Shown here in pieces: positions 19,805-30,100 of a stretch of DNA of 64,000 nt; the first letter of the stretch is position 1; every line of letters starts with the position of its first letter. Made by a program: the position numbers and the translations under genes. Under the pieces are notes generated by a model, which was not told where the DNA came from, made no database searches, and saw nothing but the letters and a program-made list of their open reading frames with translations. The DNA is from Symbiodinium natans (Eukaryota > Sar > Dinophyceae > Suessiales > Symbiodiniaceae): assembly GCA_905221605.1 (NCBI GenBank), contig CAJNDS010002435.1:472001-536000 (forward strand). The letters run 5' to 3'.

Positions 19805-20280
19805 CCGGTATATACACTCACCAAGATTAAATAAAGGAACCTTATATACACTCACAATACCCCTTAACTAAGCAATATACCTGAAGTATAAGGGATCCTT
19901 TTTGCATGATTTAAGGAATATTCCTTATTTGAGGGGTATTGGGCTCTTTGGGTACTACAAAGCACATGAGAAACCAACAAAAGAAAGTTCTCTTCGCAGT
20001 CTTTTTTTTATATTACGAATAAGGGGAAAGCGAAAGCGAGGAAAGACAACATGTGACCGCTAATGATTGTTGACTCTTGGAGACCAGTAGTAAACGCATG
20101 AGTCTGAGTCTCATCAATCTTGTTCTCGCTTCGTTCATGCAATTCACGCGCAAAGTCGTTCATTTTCTTCACTTCGTTTACTTGTCATTGCATTCGCTTC
20201 ACTTTACTTTGCTCATAAGATATAAGATGTAGAGCGCACAAGAACACAGTAACGAGCTCTTTGAATATATGAATATACAG

Positions 20281-20362
20281 ATAGAGAGAGAGAGAGAGAG
20301 AAAAAGATAAATAGATAAAATGTGTACATGTGTGGGTGCGTATGCATATATATATATATACC
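20281..20362. repeat. GA and TA microsatellites
   Basis: A (GA)n run at about 20283-20300 and a (TA)n run at about 20346-20361 in an otherwise AT-rich island. No gene is seen. Confidence 0.9.
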
Positions 20363-20397
20363 AACGACTATTAAAATACGTATACTGACTTTACTTT

Positions 20398-20547
20398 TAA
20401 TCCCCTTCCCCTAATATTCAACCCCCCCCCCCCCCACCCCCCTAATATTGAATACACCTCCCAATTGTTGTTACATTACTATATTTTGCTGGGGTTTTTA
20501 ATATTAGGCGGTAGGGGGGGGGGGTTGATATTAGGAGGAGGGGATTA
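20398..20547. mobile_element. Inverted-repeat element with polyC/polyG arms
   Basis: TAATCCCCTTCCCCTAATATTCAACCCCCC at the left is mirrored by GGGGGGTTGATATTAGGAGGAGGGGATTA at the right, giving terminal arms of about 30 bp with few mismatches around an 80-90-bp centre. It looks like a MITE or a self-folding insertion. A weaker relative may lie at 42247-42345. Confidence 0.5.
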
Positions 20548-20583
20548 ATGCTATGTATGCGCATATGCTCACAGGATCCGCAC

Positions 20584-20643
20584 CTCCGCTTCTCTTCCGT
20601 CCTCCTCTTGACATCCTCTTGCTTCTGCTCCAGCTGGAGTTGC
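20584..20643 (-). CDS. Exon 10 of a split coiled-coil gene
   Basis: 60 nt on the minus strand: acceptor CGCGGAG, then G + 19 codons + 2 nt, then donor GTGCGG. It encodes QLQLEQKQEDVKRRTEEKR. The one-base start exactly completes the codon left by the exon at 20788-20840, a junction whose borders were chosen before checking phase. Confidence 0.55.
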
Positions 20644-20787
20644 CTCCGCGCGGCCGGTTTTGTTTAGGGTTTAGGGTTTAGGGTTTAGGGTTTGGGGTTG
20701 AGGGTTTAGGGTTTGGGGTTTAGGGTTTAGGGTTTAGGATTTAGGGTTTAGGGTTTAGGGTTTAGGGTTGAGGTCCCATGGTCCCAC

Positions 20788-20840
20788 CTCTCCGTGGCCC
20801 AGAGGTCTGCCTGCTTTTGGTCGATGAGACGCCGTGCCTC
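20788..20840 (-). CDS. Exon 9 of a split coiled-coil gene
   Basis: 53 nt on the minus strand with a good acceptor (CAACTATTCCAG) and a good donor (GAGAG/GTGGGA). It encodes EARRLIDQKQADLWATE. It starts in phase 0, matching the phase-0 end of the exon at 21888-21968. Telomere arrays lie on both sides and would be spliced out as intron. Confidence 0.6.
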
Positions 20841-21245
20841 CTGGAATAGTTGGGTGTAGGGTTTAGGGTTTAGGGTTTAGGGTTTAGGGTTTAGAGGTTA
20901 GGGTTTAGAGTCTAAGGTTTAGGGTTTTGGGTTTTGGGTTTAGGGCCTCTTCTGCACATTACGACTACTGAGAAGAACTACCGTTTTCAATCAACAAAAC
21001 CACCAGGATGGTAGTTTGGGGTTTGGGCTGGGCAAACAAATGTCGGGGGCTATCGTTTAGGGTTTAGGGTTTAGGGTTGAGGGTTGAGGGTTGAGGGTTT
21101 AGGGCAGTTTAGGGCAGTTAAGGGCAACTAAGGGCAATTTAGGGTTTAGGGTTTCATGGTGCCGCGAAACAAGGGCTTTGCTGGCAAAAGCCTCGAGACC
21201 CGGGGTCCTCAGAAGGTCTAGGCTGTCGCTTATACTAACACCTGA

Positions 21246-21312
21246 ATAAGGATGATATTACCCCCGATAAAAACCCCTATAAAGGGCTGTTCATATAAGG
21301 GGGAGCATCCCC
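21246..21312. mobile_element. Degenerate copy of the GGGATGTTCCCCC MITE family
   Basis: Ends TAAGGGGGAGCATCCCC, matching the right terminal repeat of the family seen intact at 31484-31584 and 39711-39811. The left terminus is missing and the right end runs into a CCCTAAA array. Confidence 0.5.
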
Positions 21313-21887
21313 GAACCCTAAACCCTAAACCCTAAACCCTAAACCCTAAACCCCAAGGTTAAGGCTTAGGGCCTGAGGGTTCCTTTCGTGGAAGGCCCCC
21401 CGGAATGGTGGCCCGCGGCTTGACCGAGATATTCGGACCGTCCCTCAACTTCGACAAACCTGCAAAACCCTAAACCCCACGACAACGTCTTTAGGGCTTA
21501 GGGTCTAGGGTCTAGGGTCTAGGGTTTAGGGTTTAGGGTTTAGGGTTTGGGGTTTGGGGTAGGGCTTAGGGTGGAGGGGCACTCTTCAACCCCTTGTTAA
21601 CCCCAAGAACAAGAGCCGCCCAGGAGCGATCCACAACGAACCCCGCAACCGACTCCGGGGTTCGAATGGCCCAAGCTCAAGACCGGAGCTACAAAGGCCC
21701 GCAACTAAAATTAGGGTTTAGGGCTTACTAGGGTTTTTAGGGCCTGTTAGGGTTTGTCAGGCTTTATTAGGGTTTATTAGGGTTGATTAGGGCTTATTAG
21801 GGTTTATTAGGGCTTTTTTGGGTTTAGGGTTTACTAGGGTTTATTTGGGGTTGAGATATAAAGACCCCCAAACCCCAAACCCGGCAC

Positions 21888-21968
21888 CTTTCTCTTGAGC
21901 ACCTTCTGCTTGTCTTCCTCCAGGGACCGGAGTGCCTTCTCATTCTCCTCTGCAGGACTCTGGGCGCA
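21888..21968 (-). CDS. Exon 8 of a split coiled-coil gene
   Basis: 81 nt (27 codons exactly) on the minus strand between AAAGCAG and AAAG/GTGCCG. It includes AEENEKALRSLEEDKQKV, a clear coiled-coil segment rich in Glu and Lys. Both neighbours join in phase. Downstream, the presumed intron consists largely of telomere-like repeats including TTTAGGG/TTATTAGGG variants. Confidence 0.6.
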
Positions 21969-22078
21969 CTGCTTTGCTTGCATGTGTGCCTACCTTCTAT
22001 GGCACATCTCACCTGAAATAGGCCTAAACCCTAAACCCTAAACCCTAAAACCCTAAACCCTTCCACACACCGACCTAC

Positions 22079-22133
22079 TTTTCCTGCGGCCTCCTGCGCA
22101 CGAGACACGTCGGAGACCAATTCTTCCTGCTTC
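22079..22133 (-). CDS. Exon 7 of a split coiled-coil gene
   Basis: 55 nt on the minus strand from acceptor CTGCAGGCAG to donor GGAAAA/GTAGGT. It encodes KQEELVSDVSRAQEAAGK. Several AGs lie close together here (the earlier AG at 22138 gives another phase); the one given keeps the frame with the exon at 22484-22556. Confidence 0.5.
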
Positions 22134-22328
22134 CTGCCTGCAGACTTGGCGTCAGCTACGCCAATTATGAGTCTACCGCCGCAATCAGCACCCGAAACAG
22201 AACTCTGGCGCACAACCTGCCAAACCGGATCCACTGGGCCCCGCCCAAAGCAAAGTCCAAAAAACCCTCTCACATCCCTAGGCTGAGTTGCACCTCTGCA
22301 AGCACAAACCCGGGAACTACTATGAGAG

Positions 22329-22427
22329 TGGGAATAATTACTAACAGTATTATTCCCTCAAGGTCCCGTTATAACTATACCATAATAACCCCCCAAACCC
22401 GTATTCTAGGTATTCAGGCCCCCGTAG
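22329..22427. repeat. Dispersed repeat family C, copy 2
   Basis: Second copy of the element at 5327-5415 (shared GGAATAATTACTAACAGTATT, then a diverged middle, then TATTCAGGCCCCCGTA). It lies inside the presumed intron between exons 6 and 7 of the coiled-coil gene. Confidence 0.55.
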
Positions 22428-22483
22428 TAGCCCTAAACCCTAAACCCTAAACCCTAAACCCTAAATAACGTCACCCGGTGCAC

Positions 22484-22556
22484 CGCCGAGCTGAGCCAGA
22501 GCTGGGCCACGCACTGCGTGAAGTTTCGACCTGGCTCATGATGTCGTCCTTCAGGC
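22484..22556 (-). CDS. Exon 6 of a split coiled-coil gene
   Basis: 73 nt on the minus strand between AGCACGAG and CGGCG/GTGCAC, containing LKDDIMSQVETSRSAWPS. Less coiled-coil-like than its neighbours, but it continues their phase. Confidence 0.45.
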
Positions 22557-22589
22557 CTCGTGCTCTCTACTTGGCGGTTCATGGAGGGC

Positions 22590-22714
22590 TCAGGGTTTAG
22601 GGTTTAGGGTTTAGGGTTTAGGGTTTAGGGTTTAGGGTTTAGGGTTTAGGGTTTAGGGTTTAGGGTTTAGGGTTTAGGGTTTAGGGTTTAGGGTTTAGGG
22701 TTTAGGGTTTAGCG
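22590..22714. repeat. Interstitial (TTTAGGG)n array
   Basis: About 125 bp of perfect TTTAGGG, immediately upstream (in the minus-strand sense) of exon 6 of the coiled-coil gene and thus in its intron. Confidence 0.95.
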
Positions 22715-23012
22715 CTCAGGGGGTTGAGGCGAGCCTTGTTGCGCATCTAGCTCGTTCTCCGCAAAAGGAACACCGTCAGTATGAACCCGACAGCCGAGGT
22801 ACGGCATATCCACCCTAAAGCAACTTCACAGTAGGCTCCCCCAAACGCTGAAGTTTAGGATTTAAGCCCTAGACCTCAACCCTAAGCCCAAAACGATAAA
22901 CCCTAAACCCTAAACCCTAAACCCTAAACCCTAAACCCTAAACCCTAAACCCTAGACCCTAGGCCGCAAGCGAAGGTTAGGGCTCCTCAGGGTCTTTTTG
23001 GGGGCACCCCAC

Positions 23013-23049
23013 GTGCCGCATGCAGGACGGGTGGCCTCCTTCCTGCCTG
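23013..23049 (-). CDS. Candidate exon 5 of a split coiled-coil gene
   Basis: 37 nt on the minus strand from GCTTCAG to GCAC/GTGGGG, reading QAGRRPPVLHAA. It supplies exactly the one-base remainder needed by the next exon. It is short, and the choice of borders was helped by phase, so confidence is moderate. Confidence 0.35.
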
Positions 23050-23265
23050 CTGAAGCAACCGCTTTGAAACCAGGCATGGGGTTTAGGGTTTCGGGTTTAG
23101 GGTGTAGGGTTTAGGGTTTAGGGCTTAGGGTTCAGGGTGTAGGGTTTATTTAGGGTTTAGGGTTTAGGGTTTAGGGTTTAGGGTTTAGGGTTTAGGGTTT
23201 AGCGTTTACGGTACCACGTATCAGCCCCCCCCCGCCCCAAAGCAACCCCTTTAAAGATATGGCGG

Positions 23266-23343
23266 GGTTCTCTGAATTATGATCCCTTTTTGGGATCGCT
23301 ACATATAGAAACCCCAAAAAGGGACCATACTTTAGAGAGTTCA
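23266..23343. mobile_element. Short inverted-repeat element (GGTCCCTTTTTGGG arms)
   Basis: GGTTCTCTGAATTATGATCCCTTTTTGGG at the left pairs imperfectly with CCCCAAAAAGGGACCATACTTTAGAGAGTTC at the right. A related fragment (TCTCTAAACCTATGGTCCCTTTGTGGG) is embedded at 41051-41080. A MITE-like fold is the likely interpretation. Confidence 0.5.
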
Positions 23344-23687
23344 CCATGCGCCTAAACAGTAGCTAACGAGTGCAGCTTGGCGGGGGAACACTGGCCCCTG
23401 AAAGCAAGAAACATGAAAACATGAACATCTTCACGGCGCCACTGAAAAAAGACCCGGCGTGAACCTTTTACATCCACCTGGCGTGAACCTAACACCCTAA
23501 ACCCTAAACAAGAAAGCTAAAACCCCTAAACCTGAAAGGTTTAGGGTTTAGGGTTTGGGGTTTGGGGTTTAGGGTTCAGGGTTAAGGGTTAAGGGTTTAA
23601 ATGTTTAGGGTTTAGGGGGTTTAGGGTTTATGGTTTAGGGTTTAAGGTTTAGCGCTTAGGGTTTAGGGTCGGTCCCTGAACCCTCAC

Positions 23688-23744
23688 CCGAAAGGTCGAG
23701 CGGCGGATCATCTGCTCCTGCCTCCGCTGAGCAGCCACCTTCGC
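23688..23744 (-). CDS. Exon 4 of a split coiled-coil gene
   Basis: 57 nt (19 codons) on the minus strand with the best splice borders of the series: acceptor GGCCCTGCAG and donor CGG/GTGAGG. It encodes AKVAAQRRQEQMIRRSTFR. It joins the phase-0 end of the exon at 24863-24917. Confidence 0.6.
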
Positions 23745-23954
23745 CTGCAGGGCCAACTTTGACACCAGTGGGTTTAGGGTTTCCGGTGTAGTCGCTCACT
23801 CTCGCACAAGGCAGGCAAGGTTCGTTGGTCTGTGTAGGCACTAAGACAACTGAGACGGCCAAATAATGATAATGCAATCGCGTGGGCCCATGGGAGCACA
23901 AAAGCAAGGAAAGTAAGACCCACATTCCCCTAAACGCTAAACCCTAAACCCTAA

Positions 23955-24056
23955 GCCCGAGACCCCAAACCCTAAACCCTAAACCCTAAACCCTAAACCC
24001 TAAACCCTAAACCCTAAACCCTAAACCCTAAACCCTAAACCCTAAACCCTAAACCC
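23955..24056. repeat. Interstitial (CCCTAAA)n array
   Basis: About 100 bp of near-perfect CCCTAAA units within the presumed intron between coiled-coil exons 3 and 4. Confidence 0.95.
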
Positions 24057-24862
24057 AGCCCCCACAGGCCCATCGACTACATCCTCAGGCCGCTCATCAG
24101 AAAAGACATCATTGGGGCTTTGGACTAGAGGCAGCCTGTTGGGTGTTCAATCAGGACAAACCCAAAGCAAGTAAAACCCAACCCCAGTCAAGACCCCAAC
24201 AGGATTGGCCGATGGTCACTAGCGTAGTCAGTAGGGCGCAAAAGTGCACTAAGAATACAGGGGAACACAGCCTCATAGGCTATATATGGCGTTCGGTGCT
24301 TTTTGTGCGCGGCCTCTATCTTCGAAAACTCCTGATCCTTGTCCGCACGAACCTTGGCAGCTGCGCAGTGGCAGGTCCAACAGGGGTTGAGGGTTTATAG
24401 GCTTCAATCGTTGAACCCTTTTGAGCAAAGGACTGTGCAACTGCCGGCACACATACAACTAGCCTTGAACCCTAAAACCCCGAACCCTCAACCTCAATAG
24501 GCCTCATATGGCAGCAAAACCTCGTGGACCCCGATCACTTTTACCACCTTTCGTTCCAGCAATGCCTTCACTACCATTACTCCCTTGTTGCCCTGGTGGA
24601 CCTGTCAGAACCAGTTTAACCATTCATACCATTCCAACAAGGTACACCTGTCATTCCTGCTTTGGGCACAAAGGACACGCTCAGCCCCCGGCCCGCGCTC
24701 TCACTTTTTCTTCTTGCTCTCTCTCCTTGCCAAGTTCTGCACAAATCATCACAGGAAGATCTCAAGACACTAAAGCCTAAACCCTAGACCCTAAATAAAC
24801 CCTAAACCCTAAACCATAAGATTCAAGTCATCCTCGGGGTCTGAGCAAGGGGTACCTGCCAC

Positions 24863-24917
24863 CGTGTCCTTGGCGCGCTCATGCTCCTGCACCTGCTGCT
24901 TGAGGCAATCCCGATAC
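24863..24917 (-). CDS. Exon 3 of a split coiled-coil gene
   Basis: 55 nt on the minus strand (acceptor CACGGCAG, donor ACACG/GTGGCA) encoding YRDCLKQQVQEHERAKDT. Its single leading base completes the codon left by the exon at 25625-25680. Confidence 0.55.
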
Positions 24918-25412
24918 CTGCCGTGAGAGACTTGCCAAACTGGATCCTAAACCCTAAACCCTAAACCCGAAACCCTAAGCCCCAAATCCCAAAAGCCTGT
25001 GGTGGGCTGGGCTGAGAACTCTAGGTTGAGGCTTGAAAACACACAGATGGCTTTGGAAAATTCCTAAGTTCTGGTGCTTCCACAGCGACACGTAAAGTTA
25101 GGCGAAGGGCCCGCTCCATAGGCATCAGAAGGGTTTAGGGTGTAGGGTTTAGGGTTTAGGGTTGTTCCTTCTTCGAGGAGGGCTGAGCAAGCAATGCAAG
25201 CAACAAGCGTGCGACTGCACACACGCCCGGGCATGTCAGAGAGACCAGCAACAGCACAAAGCGAGCCCGAAAGCCAACGTCTCATCCGTTGAGCCGGCGT
25301 CGTCGTCCGCACTTCGTTCAGAACTCTAGGGGTCTTCAGGCACATTCTGATAACATCCCAACATGAGATGGGTGTGCCAGAAAGCATTCAACCCCAAGCC
25401 CTAAACCCATCT

Positions 25413-25619
25413 GCACACACCCACACACTTTCACACCCACACTCACACTCTCACACACTCTCACACACTCGCACTCGCACACACACCCACACCTACACTT
25501 ACTCACAGACTCACACACTCACTCTTACTCACACCCTCACACACTCACACACTCCCACACACCCACGCTCCCACACACCCACAGTCGCACACTCCCACAC
25601 TCACACACACACACACAGA
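25413..25619. repeat. (CACA)n-type microsatellite
   Basis: About 200 bp of interrupted CACACTC/ACACAC repeats, adjoining exon 2 of the coiled-coil gene on its downstream side. It explains the repetitive Thr-His reading frame on the plus strand. Confidence 0.95.
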
Positions 25620-25624
25620 GACAC

Positions 25625-25680
25625 CGCCCCAGCCTGGACTTCCGCTCCTTGTCTGCCAGCTGTTGCTTCAGCTGCTCATC
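25625..25680 (-). CDS. Exon 2 of a split coiled-coil gene
   Basis: 56 nt on the minus strand from CTTCCCAG to GCG/GTGTCT, encoding DEQLKQQLADKERKSRLG. It begins in phase 0, consistent with the phase-0 end of the exon at 25939-26015. The donor lies at the edge of a CA microsatellite. Confidence 0.55.
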
Positions 25681-25938
25681 CTGGGAAGCTTCTGAACGGG
25701 AGGCCGCCTTTGGGGAAGCTTTGGGCGGGGGTAGTCTGGGCTGCTAAAGACATGGAATCTCAAAAACACAAAAGCCATGGATGCACAGCGACATATAGGG
25801 TTTCTCTTCTTGGAACTGAAGGCCCCTTTCTAAAAGAAGCCCGAAACCCTAAACCCAAAACCCTAGACCCGAAACCCTAAACCCTATACCCTGGCTTTTT
25901 TGGTGGGCCTTGAAGGCCGCAAAACATGGCCGGGCCAC

Positions 25939-26015
25939 TTCCATGCACAGCTTCTGCACCGCCGCCACTTTGGACCACCGTGTCAGCTTCTGAAACTCCG
26001 GCTTCACCTCGGCCA
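25939..26015 (-). CDS. Exon 1 (first recognised) of a split coiled-coil gene
   Basis: 77 nt on the minus strand from CCCTTAG to GGAA/GTGGCC, including PEFQKLTRWSKVAAVQKLCM. The acceptor AG is the TTAG of an adjoining degenerate telomere repeat. An open segment at 26341-26411 (AAEHLLLGWQLPDGAFPNEL) may be a further upstream exon with a GA donor. No family is recognised. Confidence 0.5.
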
Positions 26016-26540
26016 CTAAGGGTTGAGGGTTTAGGGCCTTTAGGGTTGAGGGTTTAGGGCCTTTAGGGTTTAGTGTTGAGGGTTTAGGGTTTAGGGTTTA
26101 GGGTTTAGGGTTTAGGGTTTAGGGTCACAGCAAAATGCCAAGATAACCCCCCACGCGCCGGAGCTCTGAGAGTGCAGTTGTGACCATATCACCTCTACAC
26201 CCGAAGGGTCACCAGCTCTGACTCAACCCCTCAGCCCCTTTCCACATAAACCTGAATCCCTAAACCCTAGCCTTAAACCCTGTTTGCTTAACGTCAGACA
26301 TTCTGCAACAAAACCCACAGAAACACATCCTGAAAGCCCTCGCAATTCGTTTGGGAAGGCGCCGTCAGGGAGCTGCCATCCCAGTAGCAGATGCTCGGCC
26401 GCGAAACCTCTCAAGTTTCATGAAGCTGGCAGGGTGCGGGGGTCTTCCGACAAGCCAGGCGAGGATCGCAGCCAGCTGTCATGCCAAGATGGACCCTGGC
26501 ACTGTTTTCAAACCCTTAAACCCTAAACCCTAAACCCTAA

Positions 26541-27170
26541 ACCGGGCGCTTGGATCTGAAGGAAACCGTCGCTCGTCAAGCAAACCTTCCCCCGCACAAT
26601 TTTTAGCGGCCCACATCACACACCTTTACAAGTGCGAGTGGAGAGGCCAGTGCCTCATGACATGTTGAAATTAAGGCCGTGACACCAATGTGTCAGTGCC
26701 AGATCTATAGCCTACCGGCCGGACATCACCGGATTGCAGGCCAGCGTAACTATGCTGAAGAAGGCTTTCTAGGTTGCTCGGGTGGACAAAGGTGGCAGTC
26801 GCGCATCTGACGCCCCTGTACTTGTAGAGACTGTAGTAGCCTATATAAAATAGAGCTGTGAAGTGTACCACAGCCCAAAAAATATCGACCGCTGCCACGT
26901 TTGTTCCCTGTAACAGGTCTCATCCCTGTTCGCTATGCGCAAGGAATGCAAACTTCCCGAAGAGCTCCGGAGCTCTTTGTTGAAGCCGTGCTGAGTTGAT
27001 TACCAAAAGTTGTGCTGAATTCTGTGCAGGTGCTGCCTTGCAGCCATCAGGCATGCAACTGACGACAGAGTCAGGACCTAAGGCCAGTGCACTTCGTGCT
27101 ATCGATCTGGCTTTCAGAACCTCTTCGTTGATAAAACAACTGATGCTTGTCGTCATGGAGGCCTGTCACC
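26541..27170. other. Spacer downstream of the GH6 gene
   Basis: About 600 bp without telomere repeats. On the minus strand it follows the GH6 stop codon and is probably its 3' untranslated region and flank. A 75-codon minus-strand ORF (26671-26898) with a hydrophobic start has no recognisable features. Confidence 0.4.
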
Positions 27171-30100
27171 TCAGTACAAGTGCGCGTTCGCGGCCAGCTG
27201 CTTGATCTGGTAGTCGAACCACTGGCCAGCTTCGGGTGCGCGGGGCTCCTCCGGGCGAAAGCCGATGCTGTCGACGGATGCACAGTCCTCATCGAAGCGC
27301 GGGCAGGAACCTCCATCTGGAAGAGTCTGCGAACAGCCATCGGACTCACCTGGCGTCTTCAACCAGAAGTAGGCATCAACAACAGATGGCTTGGCAGTGT
27401 CCGTCGTGGCTGCGAGACCTACGCCGGCGCCTCGAATGTTGCACCAGTTGGCGCAGTCCGAACGCATTCCTGGGACACCATTGCGCCCAGTATCAATGAT
27501 CATGTGGGGCACAAAGCCACGGATGCCCTCCGACATGGCTTTCCGCAGGTGCAAGGCATACTGCATCTCGTTATGTGACGGGTTCCACTGGCTCGTCAAG
27601 CCGCAGGGGTCACTGCAGCACGGATGGTTCGGATGGGCATTGTTGAGGCAGAAGTCGTAGGTCGGACACACCTCACCCACGTACTGATAGCCTGCCACGT
27701 TGCTGGCGAAGCCGCGGATGAGATCCGAAACCCCGAGGCCCTTGATTGTCTGCACGAAATCCTTCATGTTGTCCTTCCAGCCAAGCCAACCGCCGTGACC
27801 TGCATCCAGGTAGATTGCAGCATGTGGGTCGGCTGCGGCCAATGCCTTGACGGCATAGCTGACTCCGCCCTGGTATGCGCTCTTGGTTGCATCGTTTCCA
27901 CACCTTGGGTCAGCCAGATTGGTTGACAGGTTTGGCAGAGAATCCGGCTCGATGACCAGCACCACTGGCACACGACCGGAGAACTGCCGCAGCACTGAAG
28001 CAATCTGGTCAATGTACTCCTCCTTGTACTGCTTTAGGCCGGCGCTGCAGCTGCCGTCGCCCACATCCAAGTAGTCACAGCGCCCATCAGCTTTGTAGCT
28101 GCAGCACAACTCGCCATTCGACGCCTTGGCATGGCAGTCACGGTTTGGCAGGTCGTAGACGATGAAGACCACGAGCTCTGGAACCGCCTTGCTCACGGCA
28201 TCTTGCAGGATCCCCTCCATGCTGCCCGTGGAGCTGCCATGAATCTTGTCTCGCTTGTCCAGCCAGTATGCCGAGGGTAAATCCACCATGGCCTCGAGCG
28301 TCTCCTTGATTGCGCCCTCCGAGGACTGGATGCTGGTGGACAAGGATGCCTGGTACGAAGGATTCACGTAGAACACGTTGTCCTTGAAGGGGTTCTTCCT
28401 TGGCCCGCGAGGCTTACCAGAAGTTGACGAAAGAGGTGCACTTGATGTTGGCTCAATGGGTGCGCTGGTAGAGGGCTCAGCACTGGTCTCAGAGGCCGCC
28501 GTGGTGGTGTCGGCTTGATACAGGCGCGCGTTCGCGGCCAGCTGCTTGATCTGGTAGTCGAACCACTGGCCAGCTTCGGGTGCGCGGGGCTCCTCCGGGC
28601 GAAAGCCGATGCTGTCGACAGATGCACAGTCCTCATCGAAGCGCGGGCAGGAACCTCCATCTGGAAGCGTCTGCGAACAGCCATCAGATTCACCTGGCGT
28701 CTTCAACCAGAAGTAGGCATCAACAACAGATGGCTTGGCAGTGTCCGTCGTGGCTGCGAGACCTACGCCGGCGCCTCGAATGTTGCACCAGTTGGCGCAA
28801 TCCGAACGCATTCCTGGGACACCATTGCGCCCCGTGTCAATGATCATGTGGGGCACAAAGCCACGGATGCCCTCCGACATGGCTTTCCGCAGGTGCAAGG
28901 CATACTGCATCTCGTTATGTGACGGGTTCCACTGGCTCGTCAAGCCGCAGGGGTCGCTGCAGCACGGATGGTTCGGATGGGCATTGTTGAGGCAGAAGTC
29001 GTAGGTCGGACACACCTCACCCACGTACTGATAGCCTGCCACGTTGCTGGCGAAGCCGCGGATGAGATCCGAAACCCCGAGGCCCTTGATTGTCTGCACG
29101 AAATCCTTCATGTTGTCCTTCCAGCCAAGCCAACCGCCGTGACCTGCATCCAGGTAGATTGCAGCATGTGGGTCGGCTGCGGCCAATGCCTTGACGGCAT
29201 AGCTGACTCCGCCCTGGTATGCGCTCTTGGTTGCATCGTTTCCACACCTTGGGTCAGCCAGATTGGTTGACAGGTTTGGCAGAGAATCCGGCTCGATGAC
29301 CAGCACCACTGGCACACGACCGGAGAACTGCCGCAGCACTGAAGCAATCTGGTCAATGTACTCCTCCTTGTACTGCTTTAGGCCGGCGCTGCAGCTGCCG
29401 TCGCCCACATCCAAGTAGTCACAGCGCCCATCAGCTTTGTAGCTGCAGCACAACTCGCCATTCGACGCCTTGGCATGGCAGTCACGGTTTGGCAGGTCGT
29501 AGACGATGAAGACCACGAGCTCTGGAACCGCCTTGCTCACGGCATCTTGCAGGATCCCCTCCATGCTGCCCGTGGAGCTGCCATGAATCTTGTCTCGCTT
29601 GTCCAGCCAGTATGCCGAGGGTAAATCCACCATGGCCTCGAGCGTCTCCTTGATTGCGCCCTCCGAGGACTGGATGCTGGTGGACAAGGATGCCTGGTAC
29701 GAAGGATTCACGTAGAACACGTTGTCCTTGAAGGGGTTCTTCCTTGGCCCGCGAGGCTTACCAGAAGTTGACGAAAGAGGTGCACTTGATGTTGGCTCAA
29801 TGGGTGCGCTGGTAGAGGGCTCAGCACTGGTCTCAGAGGCCGCCGTGGTGGTGTCGGCTTGATACAGGCGCGCGTTCGCGGCCAGCTGCTTGATCTGGTA
29901 GTCGAACCACTGGCCAGCTTCGGGTGCGCGGGGCTCCTCCGGGCGAAAGCCGATGCTGTCGACAGATGCACAGTCCTCATCGAAGCGCGGGCAGGAACCT
30001 CCATCTGGAAGCGTCTGCGAACAGCCATCAGATTCACCTGGCGTCTTCAACCAGAAGTAGGCATCAACAACAGATGGCTTGGCAGTGTCCGTCGTGGCTG

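Noticed and set aside
24355-24380. Possible U4 snRNA start (GCGCAGTGGCAG)
   Set aside because: Only 12 bases match and the following sequence lacks the U4 stem and Sm site.
25368-25880. Plus-strand Thr/His-rich frame of 170 codons
   Set aside because: Explained by the CA microsatellite; a minus-strand exon candidate overlaps its end.
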